A stretch of 6,004 nt of DNA from an uncultured Clostridium sp. (GTDB lineage Bacteria > Bacillota > Clostridia > TANB77 > CAG-508), in NCBI GenBank assembly GCA_946498265.1, contig CAMMNR010000112.1, forward strand, positions 1 to 6,004, in the 5' to 3' direction. The position numbers and the translations under genes were made by a program. Below the pieces are notes generated by a model, which did not search any database, was not told where the DNA came from, and saw nothing but the letters and a program-made list of their open reading frames with translations. This document shows positions 1 to 5,677 of this stretch, in pieces; position 1 is the first letter of the stretch; each line of letters begins with the position of its first letter.

Positions 1-2261
1 GCATCTACTTCTAATTCTTTTCCTGTTATATATTTATCTACTAATACAGGTTGTTCTGTATTAATTTCAACAGCTGTTTTCAAATATTTTTCTAGTGCTT
101 TTTGATTAGAAACAATTTGCATAGCTCTTCCACCTAATACATAACTTGGTCTTACTAAAACTGGATACCCAATTTCTTTAGCAACTTTTATTCCATCTTC
201 TATATTGGTTACTGCTTCTCCTCTTGGTTGTAATAATTCTAAGTCTTTCATAACTCTTTCAAAAGCATCTCTGTTTTCTGCTTTTTCAATGGCATTCACA
301 TCTGTACCAATAATTTTAACACCTAATTTTGAAAGTGGTCCTGCAAGGTTAATAGCTGTTTGTCCACCTAGTGCTGCTACGACTCCTTCTGGTTTTTCTA
401 ACTCTACAATATTCATGACATCTTCTACAGTTAGTGGTTCAAAATATAGCTTATCACTCGTTGTATAGTCTGTTGAAACTGTTTCTGGATTGTTATTGAT
501 AATGATTGCTTCATATCCTGCTTCTTTAATTGTTTTTACTGCATGTACTGTAGAATAGTCAAATTCTACACCTTGTCCAATTCTAATTGGTCCTGCTCCT
601 AATACAATGATTTTTTTCTTATCACTTATGATAGATTCATTTTCTTCTTCATATGTTGAATAGAAATATGGTACATAACTTTCAAACTCACTACTACAAG
701 TATCTATCATTTTGTATACAGGATATATGTTGTTTTTCTTTCTTAATTCATAAATATCGTTTTCTTTTTTCTTCCATACTTTTGCAATATATTTATCACT
801 AAATCCCATTTTCTTAACAGTTTTTAATGTATCAATATCTCCTACATTTTTCTTTAACACTTTTTCCATTTCAACAATATTTTTAATTTTCTCTAAGAAA
901 AACATATCAATTTTTGTTATATCATAAATTAATCCTAAATCGACATCTCTTCTTATTAATTCTGCAATCGCATAGATTCTATCATCTGTTCCATCTTTTA
1001 TATATGTCATCATGTCTTCTGTTTCCATTGTGTCAAATTTCTTATGATGAATATGACATACACCTGTTTCTAATGATCTTATTGCTTTTAATAAACTTTC
1101 TTCAAATGTTCTTCCAACACTCATAACTTCTCCTGTTGCCTTCATTTGTGTACTTAATTTATTTGAAGCAAGTGTAAATTTATCAAATGGAAATCTTGGT
1201 ATCTTGCAAACAATATAGTCTAGTGCTGGTTCAAAACTTGCTGGTGTATTGGCTAATGGAATTTCTTCTAATCTCATACCAACTGCTATTTTTGCTGAAA
1301 CTCTAGCAATTGGATATCCACTTGCTTTTGAAGCTAATGCTGATGAACGAGATACCCTTGGATTTACTTCAATAACATAATAGTTAAATGAATGTGGGTC
1401 TAAAGCAAATTGAACATTACATCCACCTTCTATTTTTAAAGCTCTAATAATTTTTAGGGCACTATCTCTTAATAATTGATATTCTTTGTTTGTTAAAGTT
1501 TGGCTTGGTGCGACAACAATAGAATCTCCTGTATGAACACCTACTGGGTCTAAGTTTTCCATATTACAAATGGTGATGGCTGTGTCATTATGGTCTCTCA
1601 TTACCTCATATTCAATCTCTTTATATCCTTTAATACTTTTTTCTACTAATACTTGATTTACAGGAGAAAGTTTTAAAGCATGTTTTAATAATGGTTTTAA
1701 TTCTTTTTCATTATCTGCAAATCCTCCACCAGTTCCTCCTAAAGTGAAAGCTGGTCTTAAAACAACTGGGTATCCAATTTTATTTGCAGCTGCAATTCCT
1801 TCTTCTTCTGATTCTGCAATAATAGATTCTAAGACAGGTTCTCCTAACTCTTGGCATAATTCTTTGAATTTTTCTCTATCTTCTGCTTTTTCAATACTTT
1901 CACTACTTGTTCCTAATAGCTCTACCTGACATTCTTGTAAAATTCCTTTTCTATATAACTGCATAGCAATATTTAATCCAGTTTGTCCTCCAATTCCTGG
2001 TAAAATAGCATCTGGTCTTTCGAATCTTATAATTTTAGCAACATATTCTAATGTTAATGGTTCCATATATACTTTATCAGCAATGGCTGTATCTGTCATA
2101 ATGGTTGCTGGGTTGGAATTCACTAATATAACTTTATATCCTTCTTCTTTTAGTGCTAAACAAGCTTGTGTTCCAGCATAATCAAATTCTGCTGCTTGTC
2201 CAATAACAATTGGTCCAGAACCAATAACTAGTACAGTTTTTATATCTTTTCTTTTTGGCAT
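1..2261 (-). CDS. carB: Carbamoyl-phosphate synthase large subunit, 3' end beyond the window
   Basis: The large subunit uses ammonia delivered from CarA, bicarbonate and two ATP to make carbamoyl phosphate for pyrimidines and arginine in the cytoplasm. I translated the frame from 2261 to the window edge: it is open throughout and gives about 753 residues of a family that is usually near 1,070. The first half begins with VIGSGPIVIGQAAEFDYAG (residues 12-30), followed by GGQTGLN and the first ATP-grasp with LRPAFTLGGTGGGF near residue 175. ENPR-like IEVNPRVSRSSALASK follows near 300. The internal duplication starts near 550 with VLGAGPIRIGQGVEFDYS, then GGQTAIN and the second ATP-grasp motif RPSYVLGGRAM (704-714). 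The missing part is the rest of that domain and the C-terminal allosteric (MGS-like) domain, so control by UMP or ornithine cannot be judged. ATG 2261 is preferred over in-frame ATGs at 2270 and 2279 because AAAGGA lies 9 nt before it and MPKR is the usual family start. It follows carA by 153 bp. Confidence 0.98.
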   Translation of the reverse strand, partial: MPKRKDIKTVLVIGSGPIVIGQAAEFDYAGTQACLALKEEGYKVILVNSNPATIMTDTAIADKVYMEPLTLEYVAKIIRFERPDAILPGIGGQTGLNIAMQLYRKGILQECQVELLGTSSESIEKAEDREKFKELCQELGEPVLESIIAESEEEGIAAANKIGYPVVLRPAFTLGGTGGGFADNEKELKPLLKHALKLSPVNQVLVEKSIKGYKEIEYEVMRDHNDTAITICNMENLDPVGVHTGDSIVVAPSQTLTNKEYQLLRDSALKIIRALKIEGGCNVQFALDPHSFNYYVIEVNPRVSRSSALASKASGYPIARVSAKIAVGMRLEEIPLANTPASFEPALDYIVCKIPRFPFDKFTLASNKLSTQMKATGEVMSVGRTFEESLLKAIRSLETGVCHIHHKKFDTMETEDMMTYIKDGTDDRIYAIAELIRRDVDLGLIYDITKIDMFFLEKIKNIVEMEKVLKKNVGDIDTLKTVKKMGFSDKYIAKVWKKKENDIYELRKKNNIYPVYKMIDTCSSEFESYVPYFYSTYEEENESIISDKKKIIVLGAGPIRIGQGVEFDYSTVHAVKTIKEAGYEAIIINNNPETVSTDYTTSDKLYFEPLTVEDVMNIVELEKPEGVVAALGGQTAINLAGPLSKLGVKIIGTDVNAIEKAENRDAFERVMKDLELLQPRGEAVTNIEDGIKVAKEIGYPVLVRPSYVLGGRAMQIVSNQKALEKYLKTAVEINTEQPVLVDKYITGKELEVD

Positions 2262-2270
2262 TTTATTCAT

Positions 2271-2276
2271 TCCTTT
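2271..2276 (-). promoter_or_regulatory. carB ribosome binding site
   Basis: AAAGGA on the minus strand sits 9 nt before ATG 2261. It would be directly abutting ATG 2270 and overlapping the codons after ATG 2279, so its position decides in favour of the 2261 start among three in-frame ATGs. Confidence 0.7.
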
Positions 2277-2314
2277 CATTTCAAAACAACTTTTATTTCC
2301 TATTTTATTCTACT

Positions 2315-2439
2315 AAATTTGGAAAAGAATTGCTTTTTGACTAGGCACACGAGCTTGAAATCTATGAGGCGTATTTATATACGTTGATTAGATTTCAAGC
2401 GAAGTGTAACAACGTCAAAAACAATTATCTTCCAAATTT
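2315..2439. repeat. 125-bp interrupted inverted repeat spanning the carA 3' end and the carA-carB spacer
   Basis: The two halves pair from the outside inwards as follows. AAATTTGGAA (2315-2324) pairs with TTCCAAATTT (2430-2439). AATTG pairs with CAATT. TTTTTGAC (2334-2341) pairs with GTCAAAAA (2414-2421). CACAC/GTGT-type bases come next, then a perfect 12-bp stem GCTTGAAATCTA (2353-2364) with TAGATTTCAAGC (2389-2400). The tip is CGTAT (2370-2374) with ATACG (2379-2383) around a 4-nt loop. The right half includes the carA stop and its last codons. In carAB mRNA this would fold into one long hairpin. No U-run follows it on the minus strand, so it does not look like an intrinsic terminator. It could be a MITE-like or other interspersed palindromic element, an RNase III type processing site, or a replication-generated quasi-palindrome. 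There is no second copy in this window. Confidence 0.85.
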
Positions 2440-3503
2440 TTGATAAATTTATCGAACAAGTATCCACTATCCTGTGGTCCTGGTGCACTTTCAGGGTGAT
2501 ATTGCACACTAAATACTTTATCTTCTTTACATTCAACACCTTCAATTGTATTATCTAAAATATTTTTATGTGTTGGTACTAAATCTGTTTTTTCTAAAGA
2601 TTTTTCATCTACTGCATAACTATGGTTTTGACTTGTAATTTCAATCTTATCTGTTTCCAAATTTAATACTGGATGGTTTCCACCTCTATGTCCGAATTTT
2701 AATTTATATGTTTTTGCACCATATGCTAAACTAATCATTTGATGTCCTAAACAAATTCCAAAGATTGGATATTTTCCTCTTAATTCTTTTACAAGTTTAA
2801 TAACCTCTTTTACATCTTCTGGATTACCTGGTCCATTTGATAAAAAGACTCCATCTGGTTTTAGACTTTCAATTTCTTTTGCTGTTGTATTATATGGCAC
2901 AATCGTTACATTACAACCTCTTTTATTTAAGCTTCTTATGATATTTATCTTAATACCACAATCTACAGCTACCACATTATATTTGTAACCCGCTGTTCTA
3001 GAATACCATTTCTTTTTACAACTTACTTTTGATACAGCATCTTTTGGAATATCATATGCATTTAATTTTTTTAACGCATCTTCTTTACTAGTTGTAATAT
3101 CTGTAATGATAACCTTTCTACTTCCTTTATTTCTGATACTTCTTGTTAATTTTCTCGTATCAATACCATAAATTCCTGGTATATCGTTTTCTTCTAGATA
3201 TTCTGATAATGTTTTAGTATAACGGAAATTACTTGGTAAATCATTATATTCTCTTACCACCATTCCACCAATGGTTGGTTGTTTGGTTTCATAATCTTCA
3301 TCTGTAATCCCATAATTTCCAATTAATGGATATGTCATCACGACCATTTGATAGGTATATGATGGGTCTGAAACAATTTCTTGATACCCAACCATTGAGG
3401 TGTTAAAAACAATTTCACAAATGGCTTCTTTGTTTGCTCCAAATCCATATCCTAAATACTCTTCTCCATCTTCTAGTACAATTTTTTTGTTAAATTTTTT
3501 CAT
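2415..3503 (-). CDS. carA: Carbamoyl-phosphate synthase small (glutaminase) subunit
   Basis: CarA hydrolyses glutamine and channels ammonia to CarB. The protein has 362 residues, the normal length for the family. The N-terminal CPSase small-chain domain (about 4-135) includes LEDGEEYLGYGFG (10-22) and FNTSMVGYQEIVSDPSY (33-49). The class I glutamine amidotransferase domain follows (about 175-355), with SNGPGNPED (222-230), the nucleophile Cys251 in GICLGHQ, the glutamine-site GHRGGNHPV (271-279), NHSYAVD (293-299), and the His336/Glu338 pair in QYHPESAPGP. All catalytic residues are therefore present. ATG 3503 is the only usable start: the frame is closed upstream by TAA at 3522-3524 and no other ATG, GTG or TTG intervenes. 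No Shine-Dalgarno precedes this ATG at a proper distance, and a small ORF with a strong site overlaps it, so translation may be coupled. The last codons (NLEDNCF) lie inside the inverted repeat shared with the downstream spacer. Confidence 0.98.
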   Translation of the reverse strand: MKKFNKKIVLEDGEEYLGYGFGANKEAICEIVFNTSMVGYQEIVSDPSYTYQMVVMTYPLIGNYGITDEDYETKQPTIGGMVVREYNDLPSNFRYTKTLSEYLEENDIPGIYGIDTRKLTRSIRNKGSRKVIITDITTSKEDALKKLNAYDIPKDAVSKVSCKKKWYSRTAGYKYNVVAVDCGIKINIIRSLNKRGCNVTIVPYNTTAKEIESLKPDGVFLSNGPGNPEDVKEVIKLVKELRGKYPIFGICLGHQMISLAYGAKTYKLKFGHRGGNHPVLNLETDKIEITSQNHSYAVDEKSLEKTDLVPTHKNILDNTIEGVECKEDKVFSVQYHPESAPGPQDSGYLFDKFIKNLEDNCF

Positions 3504-3540
3504 AAAAATCTTGTATGATATTTAATAATTTAAAAATCAT
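3490..3540 (-). CDS. Small upstream ORF overlapping the carA start (16 codons)
   Basis: ATG at 3540 opens a 16-residue frame, MIFKLLNIIQDFYEKI, ending in TAA at 3490-3492. It overlaps the first 14 bases of carA in a different frame (carA is shifted +1). It has the only strong ribosome binding site in the carA leader, AAAGGAGAG at 3542-3550, although the spacing to its ATG is short (3 nt after AGGAG). The stop is 13 nt past the carA ATG, a distance at which a terminating ribosome could re-initiate. I infer a coupling or leader ORF and do not claim a function for the peptide. It could also be a chance frame, with carA initiating weakly on its own. Confidence 0.5.
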   Translation of the reverse strand: MIFKLLNIIQDFYEKI

Positions 3541-3541
3541 A

Positions 3542-3550
3542 CTCTCCTTT
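3542..3550 (-). promoter_or_regulatory. Strong ribosome binding site placed for the upstream ORF, not for carA
   Basis: AAAGGAGAG on the minus strand lies just before ATG 3540 and about 40 nt before the carA ATG at 3503, too far to serve carA directly. No other purine-rich match occurs between 3504 and 3540. Confidence 0.6.
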
Positions 3551-3565
3551 CTTAAAATATTGTAT

Positions 3566-3593
3566 AAAAAAAATAAGGAACAAAAATTCCTTA
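3566..3593 (-). terminator. Intrinsic terminator / probable attenuator in the carA leader
   Basis: On the minus strand TAAGGAA (3593-3587) pairs perfectly with TTCCTTA (3580-3574) over 7 bp around a 6-nt loop. The stem is followed at once by eight T residues (3573-3566). The stem has only two G-C pairs, so it is weak in isolation, but the U-tract is ideal. It starts two bases after the stop codon of the 27-codon ORF and lies between the only promoter I see and carA. A ribosome stopped at that TAA would cover the 5' arm. It may simply terminate the small gene, or it may be an attenuator for carAB. Confidence 0.7.
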
Positions 3594-3594
3594 C

Positions 3595-3678
3595 TTAAAA
3601 TACAAATAAAAATAGAACAACTATTAGGAAAACAACTAAAATATCTATAAAATTAGTTTTTTCTGTGCTATTTTCCAT
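3595..3678 (-). CDS. 27-codon hydrophobic ORF: carAB leader peptide or small membrane protein
   Basis: ATG 3678 opens 27 codons ending in TAA at 3595-3597. The peptide starts with the polar stretch MENSTEKTNFID and continues with 15 residues that are all hydrophobic, LVVFLIVVLFLFVF and neighbours, enough for one membrane helix with no charged C-terminal tail. GGGGGA at 3688-3693 is 9 nt before the ATG and could act as a ribosome binding site with a G-U pair. A promoter with a perfect -10 lies about 35 bp upstream, and a terminator follows two bases after the stop. The second half of the ORF is very U-rich in RNA. Two readings fit: a translated leader controlling carAB by transcription-translation coupling, or an independent single-helix membrane peptide with its own terminator. 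I do not recognise it as a known family. Confidence 0.55.
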   Translation of the reverse strand: MENSTEKTNFIDILVVFLIVVLFLFVF

Positions 3679-3712
3679 TTTTGTTGTTCCCCCATTCGTA
3701 ATATTTTTTATC

Positions 3713-3742
3713 ATTATATCAAAAACTATTTATATATTGCAA
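3713..3742 (-). promoter_or_regulatory. Extended -10 promoter for the leader ORF and carAB
   Basis: On the minus strand the -35 is TTGCAA (3742-3737, 4 of 6 to consensus). After an 18-bp spacer comes a perfect TATAAT (3718-3713), preceded by TG one base upstream, giving the extended form TGATATAAT. Transcription would start near 3706, about 28 nt before the ATG at 3678. The -35 lies in the centre of a perfect 12-bp palindrome, ATATTGCAATAT (3734-3745), a possible operator. I found no comparable promoter between the downstream terminator and carA. Confidence 0.7.
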
Positions 3743-3780
3743 TATTTTTAATTTATTTTGTATATTATTTTTATATTACA

Positions 3781-4454
3781 TTATTCCTCTTTATTTTTAT
3801 ATATTTTATATGCAACCTTATAAGATATAAAATACATAAGAATTGTACTTATAATTAATATATATACTCCAAATTTAGTTATAATATTATTTATCATTTC
3901 CATTTCAATATTTATATTTGTTTTATTTAGTAAAAAATAACTTCCACCAAGTATGGCAATTATAATAAGCACTAATATAAACATTTGTATTCTTCCTTTT
4001 TCTGCTCCCCATTTATACATGCTAGGAATTTGAACCGCTTGTAAGAAAGATATTCCAAAAATACCTCCAATCGTTGCTATAATTAAACTATAATAATCAA
4101 GATTTATTATATTTTCAGTTCTAAAATAATTCATAACATTTACAACTATTACAGTTAATATCATTCCTAAAATTCCACCTAATATTGTTGCTCCTATTGC
4201 TAAAATATATTTTTCTATTACTAATTCTTTTTTATTAACTGGTAATGTTAAAATATATTTATTGGACTTTGACATTTCATCATAACTGAAAGTAGAAAGT
4301 GAAACCATTCCAATTATTCCACAAATTATAGCTGGTGCAATATTAACAGCATCTGTTCCAATTATTGCAATACCACAAAATAAAATTATTATGATTAGTG
4401 AAACCTTATATGTTGCTAAATTATATAAATCTTTTTTAATAATCCTTTTATCAT
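3781..4454 (-). CDS. ABC-2 type transporter permease, frame broken at codons 7-8
   Basis: This is a membrane subunit of an ABC-2 type exporter resembling the ABC2_membrane_2 family; the substrate is unknown. From the ATG at 4308 there is an intact 175-codon frame, but protein similarity by eye continues upstream without a start. The natural start is ATG 4454, with AGGGGG 10 nt before it and 2 nt after the ATPase remnant's stop. That frame reads MIKGLLKK and then hits TAG at 4416-4418. A single -1 shift in the six-A run (4432-4437) joins it to the main frame, giving 224 residues beginning MIKGLLKKDLYNLATYK, a normal permease start. In corrected numbering there are about six membrane segments (17-33, 37-54, 84-108, 121-141, 156-176, 194-213) and the family-like cytoplasmic motif FSYDEMSKSNKYILTLPVN (56-74). 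The lesion may be a mutation, a sequencing error in a homopolymer, or programmed frameshifting, since the site is A AAA AAG. With its ATPase partner truncated, decay is the simplest view. Confidence 0.8.
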
Positions 4455-4456
4455 AA

Positions 4457-4660
4457 TTATTTTTCCCCCTTAATATAAAATAACATTATATCTTCAATAG
4501 ATGGCTTGTCAATAGTTGTAATATTATAATTCCTTCTAATTAAATTTTTATCACTTGTCAATACTTCATATTGATATTTTCCTTTTTTGTAAGCAATATA
4601 ATCTTTTTTATCTAATCTGATAAAATCGTCCTTGCTTTCAAATCTTTTAATCTTCCTTCC
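4457..4660 (-). pseudogene. C-terminal remnant of an ABC transporter ATP-binding protein
   Basis: An open frame of 67 codons ends in TAA at 4457-4459, two bases before the permease ATG, the usual spacing of an ATPase-permease gene pair. It ends in KPSIEDIMLFYIKGEK, which I recognise as the typical tail of ATPases paired with ABC-2 permeases. Further upstream are FESKDDFIRLDKKDY and YKKGKYQYEVL. Nothing before this survives: TAG at 4661-4663 closes the frame, there is no start codon, and the Walker A, signature and Walker B motifs that should occupy the first 200 or so residues are absent. In their place, starting at 4681, is the 3' end of a nuclease gene. I infer truncation by recombination or insertion somewhere in 4661-4680. 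Confidence 0.8.
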
Positions 4661-4680
4661 CTAATACATTTTAATTGTGT

Positions 4681-5610
4681 TTATTCATTTAATTCTAGAT
4701 TTTTCTTTTCTTCTTCTACAGCATCAATTAATTCCTGCTCTGTTGGCAAATGTAGTTTGTAACTAGAAGAAAAAATATTTTTATTATCTTCTGGTAATGT
4801 ATACTTTACTACCGTTTTATTCTTTAAGGTAGAAAGTAAGATTCCAACAGTTGGATTTTCATCATCACTTTTAAATTCTCTGTCGTAATAGTTAACATAC
4901 ATTTGCATTTGTCCAATATCCTGATGCGTCACTTTTCCAATTTTTAAATCTATTATTACAAAGCATTTTAAAAGCCTATTATAAAAAACTAAGTCAGGAT
5001 AAAAGTGGTCTTCTTCTAATGTTAATCTCACTTGAGAACCTACAAACATAAACCCCTTTCCTAATTCCAATAGAAACTCTTTTAAATGTTCCAATATGTT
5101 TTTTTCTAAATCAGATTCTAAATAATTTGTATTTTCTTTTATGTCAAGAAATTCAAGTACAAATGGGTCTTTTACTAAATCCTTACTTTCTGTTATCTCA
5201 TGTCCTTTCTCTGATAATTCTAATACTTTATTTTTATTAGATGATATTAGCAATCTTTCATATAATAATGAACCAATTTGTCTTTGGAGTTCGCGAACAC
5301 TCCATCTTGAGTTTATGGTCTCTTTAATATAAAAATTTCTCTTTGCTTCTTCTTCAATCTTAATTATTTCAAGATAATGTGACCAACTTAATTGCGTCGA
5401 CACTGTTGTCGCAATTGGAAAATATATATAAAATTTTCTCATTCTTTCTAAATTTCGTTTAGAAAAGCCTTTTCCAAATTCTGCTGTTAATTTTTGAGAT
5501 AGCTTTTCGAGCACAGTTTCTCCATAAGCGGCTCTTACTTCTACTGTCCTCATACCTGTATAACAAGCTGTTAAAAAAACACATATTGATATTGATATAC
5601 TTTTCCACAT
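4681..5610 (-). CDS. PDDEXK nuclease domain protein, DUF1016/YhcG type, atypical N-terminus
   Basis: The protein has 309 residues. The N-terminal DUF1016 helical domain is recognisable from about residue 27: RAAYGETVLEKLSQKLTAEF, GKGFSKRNLERMRKFY (46-61), LSWSHYLEIIKIEEEAK (74-90), and the strongly conserved WSVRELQRQIGSLLYERL (103-120). The C-terminal PDDEXK nuclease domain contains FYPDLVFYNRLL (203-214), VIIDLKIGK (218-226) and QMQMYVNYYD (234-243). The metal-binding set Asp206, Asp221 and Lys223 is present, so it could be active on DNA. The role of the family is not well established; members are typical of accessory DNA. Family members usually start with another 40-50 residues of this domain. 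Here residues 1-26 do not match and form a chance hydrophobic stretch. ATG 5610 has no good Shine-Dalgarno, while an excellent one (5633-5638) serves an out-of-frame ATG at 5627. I suspect a 5' deletion or frameshift. Confidence 0.88.
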   Translation of the reverse strand: MWKSISISICVFLTACYTGMRTVEVRAAYGETVLEKLSQKLTAEFGKGFSKRNLERMRKFYIYFPIATTVSTQLSWSHYLEIIKIEEEAKRNFYIKETINSRWSVRELQRQIGSLLYERLLISSNKNKVLELSEKGHEITESKDLVKDPFVLEFLDIKENTNYLESDLEKNILEHLKEFLLELGKGFMFVGSQVRLTLEEDHFYPDLVFYNRLLKCFVIIDLKIGKVTHQDIGQMQMYVNYYDREFKSDDENPTVGILLSTLKNKTVVKYTLPEDNKNIFSSSYKLHLPTEQELIDAVEEEKKNLELNE

Positions 5611-5632
5611 TTTCTAATATTTACCATTTTTT

Positions 5633-5638
5633 ACCTCC
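5633..5638 (-). promoter_or_regulatory. Strong ribosome binding site leading into a frame that stops before the nuclease frame
   Basis: GGAGGT on the minus strand is 5 nt before ATG 5627. That frame reads 18 codons (MVNIRKCGKVYQYQYVFF) and stops at TAA 5571-5573, at the end of a seven-T run. One extra T, or a -1 slip, in that run would continue it into the nuclease frame. The site was probably the original initiation signal of the nuclease gene or of a sequence fused to it. Confidence 0.6.
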
Positions 5639-5648
5639 ATTCATTTAT

Positions 5649-5677
5649 ATTTTGGCATACTAAAAAAGGAATGTCAA
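5649..5677 (-). promoter_or_regulatory. Possible promoter of the nuclease gene
   Basis: On the minus strand a perfect -35 TTGACA (5677-5672) is followed after 17 bp by CAAAAT (5654-5649, 4 of 6 to the -10 consensus). It would start transcription near 5642, just before the GGAGGT ribosome binding site. The -35 is embedded in the arm of the 5659-5712 palindrome, so the two could interact. Confidence 0.35.

Noticed and set aside
205..468. Plus-strand open frame of 87 codons, with others at 914-1126 and 1744-1929
   Set aside because: All lie opposite the continuous carB frame, whose protein sequence is unmistakable. They are low-complexity Ser/Leu/Phe-rich shadows without ribosome binding sites.
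2365..2400. Separate promoter for carB within the inverted repeat (TTGAAA and TATAAA)
   Set aside because: The spacing is only 13 bp, too short for a sigma-70 type promoter.
2314..2439. Intrinsic terminator between carA and carB
   Set aside because: The hairpin is strong, but no U-run follows it on the coding strand and carB must be expressed with carA.
3504..3600. PyrR-binding attenuator upstream of carA
   Set aside because: I looked for the conserved PyrR loop sequence (AGAGAGGCU type) and an antiterminator stem. GGAGAG occurs only as part of the ribosome binding site, so there is no support for PyrR control.
3595..3678. Type I toxin of the small hydrophobic class
   Set aside because: The peptide lacks the charged or polar C-terminal tail usual in such toxins, and no antisense RNA promoter plus terminator is visible on the plus strand.
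3781..4308. ATG 4308 as the true permease start
   Set aside because: It falls inside a predicted membrane segment, has no properly spaced ribosome binding site, and about 49 family-like codons precede it in the same frame.
5141..5332. Plus-strand open frame of 63 codons
   Set aside because: It is antisense to the conserved part of the DUF1016 nuclease gene and has no recognisable features.
5532..5610. Lipoprotein signal peptide in the nuclease protein (LTAC, residues 13-16)
   Set aside because: The hydrophobic N-terminus comes from a region that does not match the family and is probably read out of its original frame. A secreted PDDEXK nuclease of this family would make little sense.
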